Of a stretch of DNA of 64,000 nt, positions 17,730 to 26,312 are shown piece by piece. The stretch is taken from NCBI GenBank assembly GCA_947497985.1, contig CANMIX010000007.1:124001-188000 (forward strand). Reading direction: 5' to 3'. A program made the translations under genes and the position numbers. The notes under the pieces were generated by a model. The model saw nothing but the letters and a program-made list of their open reading frames with translations, did not search any database and had not been told where the DNA came from. Each line of letters starts with the position of its first letter. Position 1 is the first letter of the stretch. This DNA is from an uncultured Paracoccaceae bacterium. Its GTDB lineage: Bacteria; Pseudomonadota; Alphaproteobacteria; Rhodobacterales; Rhodobacteraceae.

Positions 17730-18686
17730 GTGCGCATCGGGATTGCTGATGTGGCACGGCTGACCCTTCGTCAATTGGAGTACCTTGTTGCTGTCGGAGA
17801 AACCGGCAGCATTTCGCGCGCAGCAGATCGATTAAGTGTCTCATCACCTTCGATCTCGTCCGCGATCAACCAGCTGGAAAATGAACTAAAGATCGCACTC
17901 TTTGTTCGCCAGCACGCACAGGGACTAACGCTTACGCAGGGGGGGCAACGTGTGTTTGACCAAGCGCGCCTGGTGCTGAGCGAAGTACGGCAAGTTGCAA
18001 ATGTAGCGGCCGAAATCTCCGGCGAAGCTCGCGGCCCGCTTGCCGTGGGCTGTATGTTGACCTTTGCGCAACTTGTTCTGCCGCGGATACGGCGTGGGTT
18101 TGAAGCGGAATTCCCCGATGTCCGGATTGTGCAAAATGAGCTTGATCAGGCAGAGATTTTTGATGCGCTTCAACGCTCGGGGATCGACATCGCGCTGACC
18201 TATGACATGGGTATCCCAACGGATCTCAAATTCATCGGCTTGGTACGACTGCACCCTTATGCATTGCTGCATGCTGAGCATGAATTGGCAGCAAAGGAAG
18301 CCGTCAACATTGAGGAACTCGCCGACTTGCCGATGGTCCTTCTCGATCTACCCATCAGCTCAGACTATTTTCTGTCTTTGTTTGAAACTTCCGGCCGTCA
18401 ACCTCGCATCGTTGAGCGGACCCGGGACATGGCCGTGATGCGTTCTATAGTGGGCAACGCCTTTGGGTATTCCATCGCAAACGTACGACCACAGAGCAAT
18501 GTTTCACCGGACGGAAGCCCGATCACATGCGTGCCAATTTCTGGACCCGTCCGCTCGCTGCGAATGGGCCTTTTGACCACGCATGGCGCAGAAAAGTCCC
18601 GAACAGTTCGGTCATTCATTGAGTACATGCAGGAACAAGTGCGTTCGGGCAACCTAAACGCTATCGGGGGAGAAGCATTGTTGTGA
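17730..18686 (+). CDS. LysR-family transcriptional regulator of the island
   Basis: 318 residues from a GTG at 17730; a GTG at 17751 is an alternative and gives a start closer to the helix-turn-helix. The winged HTH reads LTLRQLEYLVAVGETGSISRAADRL, followed by the linker helix and an effector-binding domain with GPLAVGCMLTFAQLVLP. It lies in line behind the second Rieske gene and overlaps the deacylase gene by four bases. It is therefore part of the operon it presumably controls, together with the divergent flavin monooxygenase. Confidence 0.9.
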   Translation: MRIGIADVARLTLRQLEYLVAVGETGSISRAADRLSVSSPSISSAINQLENELKIALFVRQHAQGLTLTQGGQRVFDQARLVLSEVRQVANVAAEISGEARGPLAVGCMLTFAQLVLPRIRRGFEAEFPDVRIVQNELDQAEIFDALQRSGIDIALTYDMGIPTDLKFIGLVRLHPYALLHAEHELAAKEAVNIEELADLPMVLLDLPISSDYFLSLFETSGRQPRIVERTRDMAVMRSIVGNAFGYSIANVRPQSNVSPDGSPITCVPISGPVRSLRMGLLTTHGAEKSRTVRSFIEYMQEQVRSGNLNAIGGEALL

Positions 18687-19828
18687 GCGTTTCGCTGGAT
18701 ATTCTGGATCGCTTGATTGCATTTGATACCGTCAGCGATCAGTCCAATCTGGGCATGATCGCGTTCATTGAGGATTTCCTTGTGAGCCGCGGCTTCCGTG
18801 TCGAACGCATTGAAGACCCGATTGAAGCAAAGGCCGGTCTATTTGCCGAAATAGGGCCCAAGGTGGAGGGGGGGCTTTTGTTGTCGGCACATTCCGACGT
18901 CGTCCCCGTCAAAGGGCAGAACTGGAACATGCAACCTTTCCGGCTCACGCGGCAAGGCGAGCGGCTGTTTGGGCGTGGCACCACGGATATGAAAGGCTTT
19001 TTGGCCGAAATGTTGACGTTGGCCGATGCCATGCACCGCTGCGCATTGAAAGCACCCTTAAAGCTTTTGATTTCCTATGACGAAGAGATCGGGTGCGTCG
19101 GGATTACGCGTATGAAAGACAGGCTGAAGCCGCTTTTGGGGCGGCCGAGGCTGGCTATCGTGGGTGAGCCGACAGAAATGAAGGTGGCGATCGGACACAA
19201 GGGCAAGCGATCGTACCGAGCAGAATTCCAAGGAGAGGCGGGCCATTCCGCGTTGGCCCCTCAATTTGTCAATGCGTTGCACATTGCGGTCGATTTTGTT
19301 GCACAGCTCCGCAATATCCAAGAAGAGTATCAACGAGATGGTCGTCGCAACGAGAATTATGACATCTCATTTACGACGTTCCATGTCGGCCGACTTCATG
19401 GTGGTACGGCCCTAAACGTTGTCCCTGACAAAGCGACGCTGCTTTTTGAGTTTCGCCATCTCGCAGAAGATGACCCCGCACAAATTGTAACCCGGATTAA
19501 ACAGGCATCGAAGAGTGTGCTTGGCGGGTATCCTGATGCAGCCCATGTCGCAATCCATGCAATGGCAGCATATCCTGGGCTGTCCATTGCTGAAAACGAC
19601 GCGGTGGTGTCTTTGGCGCGGTCCTATGGCGGCGGTCCGGTTACACATGTTGCATTCGGAACGGAGGCGGGCGTTCTTTCGGACCTTGGCGTCCAAACAA
19701 TTGTATGCGGTCCAGGTTCAATGGCAGCACAAGGCCATAAGCCCGACGAATATATATTGGAACCGCAGTTGATCGCATGTGCCAACATGTTGAAGTTGGC
19801 AGCCAAAGAGTTGGTGTGCGCCACCTAA
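18683..19828 (+). CDS. M20 metallopeptidase, ArgE-like N-acyl amino acid deacylase
   Basis: 381 residues from a GTG that overlaps the LysR stop (GTGA). Metal and catalytic residues of the ArgE/DapE group are visible: H70 and D72 in SAHSDVVPV, D102 in GRGTTDMKG, and the E134/E135 pair in SYDEEIGCVG. There is a lid domain (GKRSYRAEFQGEAGHSA) and a late FGTEAGVLSDLG/GPGSMAAQGHKPDE segment. Since it ends a catabolic operon it probably releases an amino acid from an N-acyl intermediate rather than making ornithine. The acyl group and amino acid are unknown. Confidence 0.9.
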   Translation: MSVSLDILDRLIAFDTVSDQSNLGMIAFIEDFLVSRGFRVERIEDPIEAKAGLFAEIGPKVEGGLLLSAHSDVVPVKGQNWNMQPFRLTRQGERLFGRGTTDMKGFLAEMLTLADAMHRCALKAPLKLLISYDEEIGCVGITRMKDRLKPLLGRPRLAIVGEPTEMKVAIGHKGKRSYRAEFQGEAGHSALAPQFVNALHIAVDFVAQLRNIQEEYQRDGRRNENYDISFTTFHVGRLHGGTALNVVPDKATLLFEFRHLAEDDPAQIVTRIKQASKSVLGGYPDAAHVAIHAMAAYPGLSIAENDAVVSLARSYGGGPVTHVAFGTEAGVLSDLGVQTIVCGPGSMAAQGHKPDEYILEPQLIACANMLKLAAKELVCAT

Positions 19829-19948
19829 CAGCATATGTCGTATTAGACAAAACGCAGGCTACGGTTTGATTTTAAGCGCCGCGAGAGCGGGTTCTTTGCT
19901 GGACTGGGGACGGTAACAGCGCACAAAGCCTGTAGACCTTCGTACACG

Positions 19949-19975
19949 GAAACGTTTCAAGTGTTTCAAGCACTT
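19949..19975. promoter_or_regulatory. Adjacent palindromes upstream of the DegP-type gene
   Basis: GAAACGTTTC is a perfect palindrome and is directly followed by AAGTG-TTTCAAG-CACTT. They lie about 160-185 bases before the protease start. A regulatory role is possible but nothing identifies the binder. Confidence 0.3.
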
Positions 19976-20100
19976 TCACTTCGATTTGAATCTGTGCAAC
20001 ATTCGTTGCAGCTCGATTGTGAGACACTACATTGGATTTGCGTGTTCGCGGTCTTTGTCGCACCCTTGCGAAAACCAGGGGATGCGGGGAGCGTCGAACC

Positions 20101-20130
20101 ATGGACGAATTTGGCTATGACAAGGAGTAG
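20101..20130 (+). CDS. Possible nine-codon leader peptide ahead of degP
   Basis: ATG opens a frame reading MDEFGYDKE and stops with a TAG four bases before the protease GTG. Its last codons contain the AAGGAG ribosome site of the protease. It has no ribosome site of its own that I can see, so it may be chance. Confidence 0.25.
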   Translation: MDEFGYDKE

Positions 20131-20134
20131 TTCC

Positions 20135-21619
20135 GTGCAGCCACAAGTATCAATTTTACCGCGTCAGGCGCGCAAAAATGCACCCATGCGCATGTTTGCC
20201 ATGGCCGTTTTGGCCAGTGCGCTGATGATGGCGCAAGCGATGGTCGCACAGGCGCGCCCTGAAAGCCTTGCACCTTTGGCCCAACAGGTGAGCCCGGCAG
20301 TGGTGAATATTACAACGACGACTGTTGTTGAAGGACGCACCGGTCCTCAAGGCATCGTGCCCGAAGGTTCGCCGCTGGAAGATTTGTTCCGTGATTTTCA
20401 GGACCGTGGTGACGAAGGCCGTCGCCCGCGCCGTTCTTCTGCGCTGGGGTCGGGCTTCGTTATTTCTGAAGACGGGTTCATCGTTACCAACAATCACGTG
20501 ATTGAAGGCGCGGATGAGATTGAGATCGAGTTTTTCCCTGGCGAAGGCCAGCCGACGGAGCTGTTGCCCGCTGAGGTGATCGGCACCGATCCCAACACTG
20601 ACCTTGCACTGTTGAAAGTCGAAGCGCCCATGCCGTTGACCTATGTGCAGTTTGGCGACAGTGACGCTGCTTTGGTTGGTGACTGGGTTGTGGCGATGGG
20701 CAATCCGCTAGGGCAGGGGTTTTCTGTCTCGGCAGGGATCGTCTCGGCACGCAATCGGGCGCTGTCGGGCTCTTATGACGACTACATCCAGACAGATGCG
20801 GCGATCAACCGAGGCAACTCGGGTGGCCCGTTGTTCAATATGGATGGCGAAGTGATCGGTGTGAACACCGCAATCCTGTCACCCAATGGCGGCTCGATTG
20901 GGATCGGCTTCTCTATGGCGTCCAATGTTGTGAGCAAAGTTGTGGCACAGCTCAAGGAATATGGCGAAACGCGCCGGGGTTGGCTGGGTGTACGCATTCA
21001 AGACGTAGATCAGGATGTGGCTGAGGCCATGGGGCTGGAAACGGCTGAAGGCGCGTTGATCACTGATGTTCCGGATGGACCAGCCAAGGATGCAGGCCTG
21101 TTATCCGGTGACGTTATCCTGACTTTCGACGGTGTTGATGTGGCCGACACCCGTGGGCTGGTGCGTCAGGTTGGCAACTCGGAAGTTGGCAAAACCGTGC
21201 GCGTCGTTGTTTATCGTGAAGGTAAGACCGAAACCATTCGTGTCACTCTTGGGCGTCGCGAAGAGGCCGAACGTCAGGCGACACCGGAAGGTGAAACGGC
21301 GCCTGAGACGGAAGAGAGCGAAAAGCAACTGCTGGGTCTGACCGTCGGTCCGCTAACCGAAGAGCAACGCGAGACATTGAATGTTCCCGAAGGCACCGAT
21401 GGTCTGGTGATCCTGTCCGTTGATGAAGCGGCGGAAGCCTGGGAAAAAGGTCTGCGTGCAGGGGATGTAATCACCGAAGCTGGCCAGCAAAAAGTGACCG
21501 ATGTTGCCTCGCTTGAGGCGCGGATTGCCGAAGTGCAGGACGCAGGCCGCAAATCTTTGCTGCTGCTGGTGCGTCGCAATGGTGAACCACGTTTTGTAGC
21601 GCTGAACCTGAGCGAGTGA
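20135..21619 (+). CDS. degP: DegP/Do-family periplasmic serine protease
   Basis: 494 residues from a GTG with AAGGAG seven bases upstream; an ATG at 20117 is less well placed. A signal peptide (MRMFAMAVLASALMMAQAMVAQA) sends it to the periplasm. The triad is H121 (NNHVIEG), D156 (NTDLALLKV) and S229 (RGNSGGPLF). Two PDZ domains follow, the first with GWLGVRIQDV and the second after an acidic linker (LLGLTVGPL). It degrades or refolds misfolded envelope proteins. The gene usually belongs near hflKC in this group as I recall; here the catabolic island lies between. Confidence 0.95.
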   Translation: MQPQVSILPRQARKNAPMRMFAMAVLASALMMAQAMVAQARPESLAPLAQQVSPAVVNITTTTVVEGRTGPQGIVPEGSPLEDLFRDFQDRGDEGRRPRRSSALGSGFVISEDGFIVTNNHVIEGADEIEIEFFPGEGQPTELLPAEVIGTDPNTDLALLKVEAPMPLTYVQFGDSDAALVGDWVVAMGNPLGQGFSVSAGIVSARNRALSGSYDDYIQTDAAINRGNSGGPLFNMDGEVIGVNTAILSPNGGSIGIGFSMASNVVSKVVAQLKEYGETRRGWLGVRIQDVDQDVAEAMGLETAEGALITDVPDGPAKDAGLLSGDVILTFDGVDVADTRGLVRQVGNSEVGKTVRVVVYREGKTETIRVTLGRREEAERQATPEGETAPETEESEKQLLGLTVGPLTEEQRETLNVPEGTDGLVILSVDEAAEAWEKGLRAGDVITEAGQQKVTDVASLEARIAEVQDAGRKSLLLLVRRNGEPRFVALNLSE

Positions 21620-21647
21620 TCGCACACGTCTGAGTTTTGAGACAGAC

Positions 21648-21681
21648 AAAAGGCCGGGGATCATCTCTCCGGCCTTTTTTT
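21648..21681 (+). terminator. Intrinsic terminator after degP
   Basis: AAAAGGCCGG pairs with CCGGCCTTTT, followed by a T-run. The opposing Crp/Fnr gene ends just beyond, and the A-run on the left would let the hairpin act in both directions. Confidence 0.88.
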
Positions 21682-21703
21682 CATGTGCAGGACCCTTGAG
21701 GTG

Positions 21704-22366
21704 TCAGATCATGTCGGGTTCGGCCAGCACTTCCAATTCGGCGCGGTCCAGGATTTCGACCCCGCCCCGGCTGATCTCAAGAATATCGTTGCGCTTCCAT
21801 CCCGCTAGCGTTTTGGACACCGCCTCCCGGGTTGCACCGACATATTCGGCCAATTCCGATTGCGACAGGGCCAGACGGCCGTCTTGGCCTTCTGGCGACA
21901 GGTGCAGCAGCTTACGCGCGAGGCGCACGGGCAGGGGCATGAACACTTGTTCGTTCAGCTGTGTGCTCATCCAGCGCATACGTTGACCGGCCAGCCGCAG
22001 CAGATCTTCTGCCAGTTCGGGGTGTTGCTGGATCTTGGCCAGCACATCGCGCCGACGCAGACGGCGCAAGGAACAGGGGCCCACCGCATGGGCCGATGCG
22101 GTGCGCACGCCGGGGTCAAACAACGCAATCTCACCAAAGACGGCCCCGGCGCGCAGGCGGTCCAACGTGTGTTTGCGCCCGGTGGAAGACAGAACCGACA
22201 GTTCCAGCTCTCCTTCGATCAGGGCAAACAGAGCCTCGCCCGTGTCACCTTGTTCAAACAATGTGTCGCCAGAGGCGAGGGTGATCTCGCTGGCCTGGCT
22301 GTCGAGCATATCACGCAACCGGTCAGAGGCACCGGATAAAAATCCGGTGGTGGGCAATGAGACCAT
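21704..22366 (-). CDS. Crp/Fnr-family transcriptional regulator
   Basis: 221 residues from the ATG at 22366, with an AAAGGAG site. The cyclic-nucleotide-type beta-roll (FEQGDTGEALFALIEGELEL, then AGAVFGEIALFDPGVRTASA) is followed by the dimer helix and a C-terminal winged helix, LSQSELAEYVGATREAVSKTLAGW. There is no N-terminal cysteine cluster, so it is not an oxygen-sensing Fnr. Some roll residues resemble the cAMP-binding pocket, but the ligand is uncertain. It is convergent with degP, with a lipoprotein gene behind it on the same strand. Confidence 0.92.
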   Translation of the reverse strand: MVSLPTTGFLSGASDRLRDMLDSQASEITLASGDTLFEQGDTGEALFALIEGELELSVLSSTGRKHTLDRLRAGAVFGEIALFDPGVRTASAHAVGPCSLRRLRRRDVLAKIQQHPELAEDLLRLAGQRMRWMSTQLNEQVFMPLPVRLARKLLHLSPEGQDGRLALSQSELAEYVGATREAVSKTLAGWKRNDILEISRGGVEILDRAELEVLAEPDMI

Positions 22367-22444
22367 AGGAGGCTCCTTTGTGTTTTGAGCCGGTTTCAGG
22401 CTGATCCAAGCCTGTACCAAAGGCACAGGTCAGGGAGGAACTGG

Positions 22445-22987
22445 TTAACGTTTGACGGAAATCAAACCAAGTTTGCGGGCATTTTCAAGTGAGAGCGTCG
22501 GGCTGTCGAGGCCTTGACTGCGTTGATAGGTCAAAATTCCTCGTTGCGTCGCGCGATCCAGCAGACCCGTGACGGTTTCTGGGAAATGGCCACGTGCAGC
22601 TAGGGCGCGTTGTAACGTTGCGACAAAATCAGGCGAAAAATCCGCCGGGCAGAGAGTTTCGAACCAGGTTTCGCGGCGAGGGCGGACGACTTCTTGTCGA
22701 GTTACCGAGCGAAAGGTTGCAGGCGTTGTGATCTGCCCTGAGGCGTCAAGGCGGGGCGGGGTGACTTGTTCCTGGCGGGTTACGGTTTCAATGATGGCGG
22801 GTGTGATTTCAGTATCCCAGCAGCTGCCCGGTGGCGCACCCGGTGGTGCTTTTTGTGCGGCGCCGCGCACCGATTGTCCAAGGCCTTGTGGGACGCGTCC
22901 CGGACCTTCGGGCGCGCAGGCCGACAGCAGCACCGAGATGAGCGCTGGCAGCAGCAAATGGAGGCGGCGGGAAGGGTGGTAAGGCAT
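22445..22987 (-). CDS. Lipoprotein with peptidoglycan-binding-like domain
   Basis: 180 residues. A lipoprotein signal peptide ends in LLSAC, so C24 is the lipidated residue. A proline-rich segment follows, then two TVTRQE/SVTRQE repeats around residues 70-100. A C-terminal domain (about 115-178) reads FVATLQRALAARGHFPETVTGLLDRATQRGILTYQRSQG; its LDRATQ/YQ pattern is that of the PG_binding_1 fold. It is probably anchored in the outer membrane, contacting the cell wall. The exact role is unknown. Confidence 0.82.
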   Translation of the reverse strand: MPYHPSRRLHLLLPALISVLLSACAPEGPGRVPQGLGQSVRGAAQKAPPGAPPGSCWDTEITPAIIETVTRQEQVTPPRLDASGQITTPATFRSVTRQEVVRPRRETWFETLCPADFSPDFVATLQRALAARGHFPETVTGLLDRATQRGILTYQRSQGLDSPTLSLENARKLGLISVKR

Positions 22988-23026
22988 TGGTATGAAAAGT
23001 GACGTCGCGCTAGGATTGCGGGGAGG

Positions 23027-23434
23027 TTAGCCGAAGTCTTCGGTCGGCGCAAAGGCTGGATCGTCGCTGCGCCCCTGGGGGGCCAGAAGAAGGTCGAGCA
23101 TGGGGGAAATATCCTCAATCTGATGGGCGATCACATGAGTGACGGAATGGGCGCGTTGCAATTGCCCGGTGACACGCAACAGACGCCCGGCAATCACTGC
23201 GCGGCGAAAGGTTTCATACATTTTGCGCCAGACGATGATGTTTACCACGCCGGTCTCATCCTCCAGCGTGAGGAAAATCACACCTTTGGCGGTGCCGGGG
23301 CGCTGCCTGAGAATCACCAGCCCCGATACGGTGACTTGTATATCGTTGCGACACGCGTTGAGTGTCGCTGCAGGCAAGCTGGCGGGGCCGGGGCAAGCAG
23401 GCAAGGTTGCGAGGGTTTGGCTAAGTGCTGTCAT
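23027..23434 (-). pseudogene. Remnant of dnaE2 (error-prone polymerase): C-terminal OB-fold only
   Basis: 135 residues. From about residue 30 it reads DIQVTVSGLVILRQRPGTAKG, then FLTLEDETGVVNIIVW and VTGQLQRAHSVTHVIAHQIEDIS, which is the OB-fold end of DnaE2/ImuC, normally the last part of a protein of over 1000 residues. No polymerase domain is found upstream in any frame. The first 28 residues look unrelated to that domain. A perfect SOS box lies 58 bases upstream of the ATG. I infer a deletion that fused the promoter region of an SOS mutagenesis operon to the end of dnaE2; a small functional OB protein is the alternative. Confidence 0.72.
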
Positions 23435-23462
23435 GGCATCGACGATGGTGTTTAATGTCTAG

Positions 23463-23951
<489 letters not shown>

Positions 23952-24031
23952 TGCGGATGGGGGCCTGTTGTTTGGCAACGGACGCACGGCGTCGGCTGTT
24001 GCGACTTAGGCCCCCGTTTGTGCGCCGTGCC

Positions 24032-24787
24032 ATGCAGATGTTATCCATGTTGCTGGCGGCAGCAGTTTTTGTTGCGCCAGCAGTTGCATGGTCAGACGGC
24101 GTGGTATCCGCCACCTTTGGCGACCCCACCCGACGCTATGGTCATGCGATTTTAGGCGATGACATCGAGTACGGCAGCCTCACCATTGTTGGGCGGCCCG
24201 GATTGGGGCGTTGGAAAGGCAGCTTGAATACGCCCCCTGTCTGGGGGGAGAACGAATTCAAGATTACGCTGCCGTTGGATCATGTGTTCGAAGACATTCA
24301 ACCTCGCCTTGTTGATATCGATCTCGACGGAGGCATGGAGGTTATGGTCGTCGAGACCGACGTCGCCAAAGGCGCGCAGCTGGCGATTTATGATGGGGCT
24401 GGCAAAAAGATCGCTGAGACCCCACATATCGGTCGATCCAATCGATGGTTGGCACCGATAGGGGCGGTCGATTTCGATGGGGACGGATATGTCGAAGTGG
24501 CCTATGTCGACAGACCACATTTGGCCAAAGTGTTGCGAGTTTGGCGTTACCGCGATGGCCGATTGGAAGAGGTCGCAAACCACGCAGGTCTCACGAACCA
24601 CCAAATAGGTCAGGACTTTATAACGTCGGGTTTGCGAGATTGTGGTGACGGCGCTGAAATGGTTCTGGTAGATGCGGAGTGGTCGCGCATTGTGTCAGTG
24701 CGCCTGCGGGATGATCAGCTTGACGTGCGCGAACTAGGGCAATTTGCATCCGACCCCAACCTGAAAGAAACGCTGGCCTGTCGCTAG
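24032..24787 (+). CDS. Secreted FG-GAP/VCBS-repeat protein
   Basis: About 251 residues from the ATG at 24032, which begins a clear signal peptide (MQMLSMLLAAAVFVAPAVAWS). An ATG at 23951 overlaps the ferredoxin stop and would add 27 Arg-rich residues, so the true start is uncertain. Repeats with the Ca-binding pattern of FG-GAP/VCBS folds are visible: VDIDLDGGMEVMVVE and VDFDGDGYVEVAYVD, each D-x-D-x-D/G. It is probably a periplasmic or exported beta-propeller-like protein of unknown role. Confidence 0.8.
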   Translation: MQMLSMLLAAAVFVAPAVAWSDGVVSATFGDPTRRYGHAILGDDIEYGSLTIVGRPGLGRWKGSLNTPPVWGENEFKITLPLDHVFEDIQPRLVDIDLDGGMEVMVVETDVAKGAQLAIYDGAGKKIAETPHIGRSNRWLAPIGAVDFDGDGYVEVAYVDRPHLAKVLRVWRYRDGRLEEVANHAGLTNHQIGQDFITSGLRDCGDGAEMVLVDAEWSRIVSVRLRDDQLDVRELGQFASDPNLKETLACR

Positions 24788-24825
24788 CGTCCGGAGGTGT
24801 CGGCGCGACACAAGCCTGCGTCAGG

Positions 24826-25434
24826 CTAGTCCTCGACGACATGGTCGCCGGATAAATCTCCGAGAGAAGAAAACAGGGCGGCCGTATTGTTCACACCGAC
24901 TTTGCGCAGCAACCTGGCGCGGTGCACCTCAATGGTTCGGTGGCTCAACTCTAAGCAACGGGCAATTTCTTTGCTGGTCATGCCTTCGGTCAACAGTGAG
25001 TAGACCTCGCGTTCACGCCGTGTGAGCGGTTGATAGGGGCGATTGGCCGACAGATCCGCAAAGCTCCAGACGGCCTGGGCCAAAGGGTCATCCGGCGTGA
25101 AGCTGTGCCCGCGTACCCGAACCCAGAACAACTCTCCCCCTTTGCGGCGCATCACGCGTTCGTCCCAGTAAAGAGCTCCAGCACGCAGGCGTTCGTCTCC
25201 ACGGTTGGTGATGTTCAAAAACTCCTCCTCGGTTGGGTAGAGGAAAGCAAAGAGTTGCCCCAGCATTTCGGAACGCTCATATCCAAAAGTCTCACAAAAC
25301 CTCTGATTGCACTCCATGATCACGCGGTTTTCAGTGACCACAATGCCAATCGGTGCAAGGTCAAAGGCCTCTTCCAACATATAGCGTGTCGCAAGGCCGA
25401 TGGGGGGCTGTGATGGATCTTTGATGTCGGTCAT
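24826..25434 (-). CDS. PAS-LuxR transcriptional regulator
   Basis: 202 residues. A PAS domain covers about 20-130 (FDLAPIGIVVTENRVIMECNQRF, then RRKGGELFWVRVRG). A LuxR/FixJ-type helix-turn-helix follows at about 135-195 (LTRREREVYSLLTEGMTSKEIARCLELSHRTIEVHRARLLRKVGV). There is no receiver domain, so the PAS domain likely senses a ligand or redox signal directly. It converges with the FG-GAP gene. The target is unknown. Confidence 0.9.
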   Translation of the reverse strand: MTDIKDPSQPPIGLATRYMLEEAFDLAPIGIVVTENRVIMECNQRFCETFGYERSEMLGQLFAFLYPTEEEFLNITNRGDERLRAGALYWDERVMRRKGGELFWVRVRGHSFTPDDPLAQAVWSFADLSANRPYQPLTRREREVYSLLTEGMTSKEIARCLELSHRTIEVHRARLLRKVGVNNTAALFSSLGDLSGDHVVED

Positions 25435-25673
25435 TGGGGCTCCGTCAAAAACATAAACTGGTGAATGAAAACGAATTCAGGAAGAGGCTGCCGTTTGGTA
25501 AGTATATGCCAGTAACTGCATGAGAAAAGTTCAATAATTGCGTGGAGATAATAAAAAGATCAAAAAGACGTCCGGTCATATTCGGCGGAGCTATTTGAAA
25601 CGCTTGCGCATTGGCGGAGCGCACGCAATGCATCCAAACCGATCGCGCCCGCGTAGATGGCCGTGTCCCTTTG

Positions 25674-26135
25674 TTATACCGGGCGGCGCATGGTCACAGA
25701 GGTTGGATCTGTAAATCCGGGATGCGAGGTTCGCGTGATCTCTACAAATCCCATACGAGCAAAGGCGGCCTGGTTCTCCACCAGTTCGACCCGTACTTCG
25801 AGTTCCAGACAGCTACATTGAAGTGCCGCCGCGCGCGTGGCTGCGTGGTCAACCAATTGGCGCGCACATCCAGTCCCGCGAAGGCGTTGGTCAACAGCTA
25901 GTTTGCCAAGGTACAGTGACTCTCCACGCGGTGTGAGCACGAGGCATGCTGACAGTGGCGTGCCCAGGGCCCAGATTTCTCCTTCCAACGCCTGTTGTTG
26001 CAGCTTGTGCAAGGTCAAATGGTGAATGGAAGACGGTGGGTCAATCCGACCGTCCATAAAAGCAAAGCTTTCGCGCATCAGCGTCAAAGCTGCGGTCAAT
26101 TGGGGGGATGTGGCCAACAGGCGATAGGGGGTCAT
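25674..26135 (-). CDS. GNAT-family N-acetyltransferase
   Basis: 153 residues from the ATG at 26135; the ORF extension upstream is short and overlaps no ribosome site. The acetyl-CoA-binding stretch reads LYLGKLAVDQRLRGTGCARQLVDHA, with the RGTGxA pyrophosphate loop. It is followed by LELEVRVELVENQAAFARMGFVEITRTSH, typical of motif B. The substrate is unknown. It lies alone between the PAS-LuxR gene and purD on the minus strand. Confidence 0.85.
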   Translation of the reverse strand: MTPYRLLATSPQLTAALTLMRESFAFMDGRIDPPSSIHHLTLHKLQQQALEGEIWALGTPLSACLVLTPRGESLYLGKLAVDQRLRGTGCARQLVDHAATRAAALQCSCLELEVRVELVENQAAFARMGFVEITRTSHPGFTDPTSVTMRRPV

Positions 26136-26207
26136 TCCACCATAAAGCCTAGGATTTCCAGGCAAAACAAGACCTCATAATTTGCAACCGCTGTTTTGGT
26201 GCGCCAA

Positions 26208-26281
26208 GCAGCGGGCCGTAAGGTCCGCTGCCACGCCCAACGAAAAAGGGGGCAAGACTGCCCCCTGATTTTCGGCGGGAG
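26208..26281 (+). repeat. Two-hairpin intergenic element, copy C
   Basis: Hairpin 1 is GCAGCGGGCC / GGTCCGCTGC with loop GTAA (26208-26231). GCCCAAC is at 26235-26241. Hairpin 2 is GGGGGCA / TGCCCCC with loop AGAC (26248-26265). GGCGGGAG is at 26274-26281. It lies between purD and the GNAT gene. Confidence 0.7.
26243..26265 (-). terminator. Intrinsic terminator after purD
   Basis: On the minus strand GGGGGCA-GTCT-TGCCCCC is followed by TTTTT. It coincides with hairpin 2 of repeat copy C. Confidence 0.75.
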
Positions 26282-26312
26282 CCCCCACCGATGCTTTGAT
26301 GTTTGCTGCGCC

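Larger units (their letters stand above)
19829..20134. other. Gene-free stretch before the DegP-type protease
   Basis: 306 bases. It holds TGTC-GTATTA-GACA at 19836-19849 just after the deacylase stop, the palindromes near 19949-19975 and a nine-codon reading frame at 20101-20130. The open frame continuing upstream from the protease is not protein-like. No clear terminator follows the deacylase gene. Confidence 0.6.
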
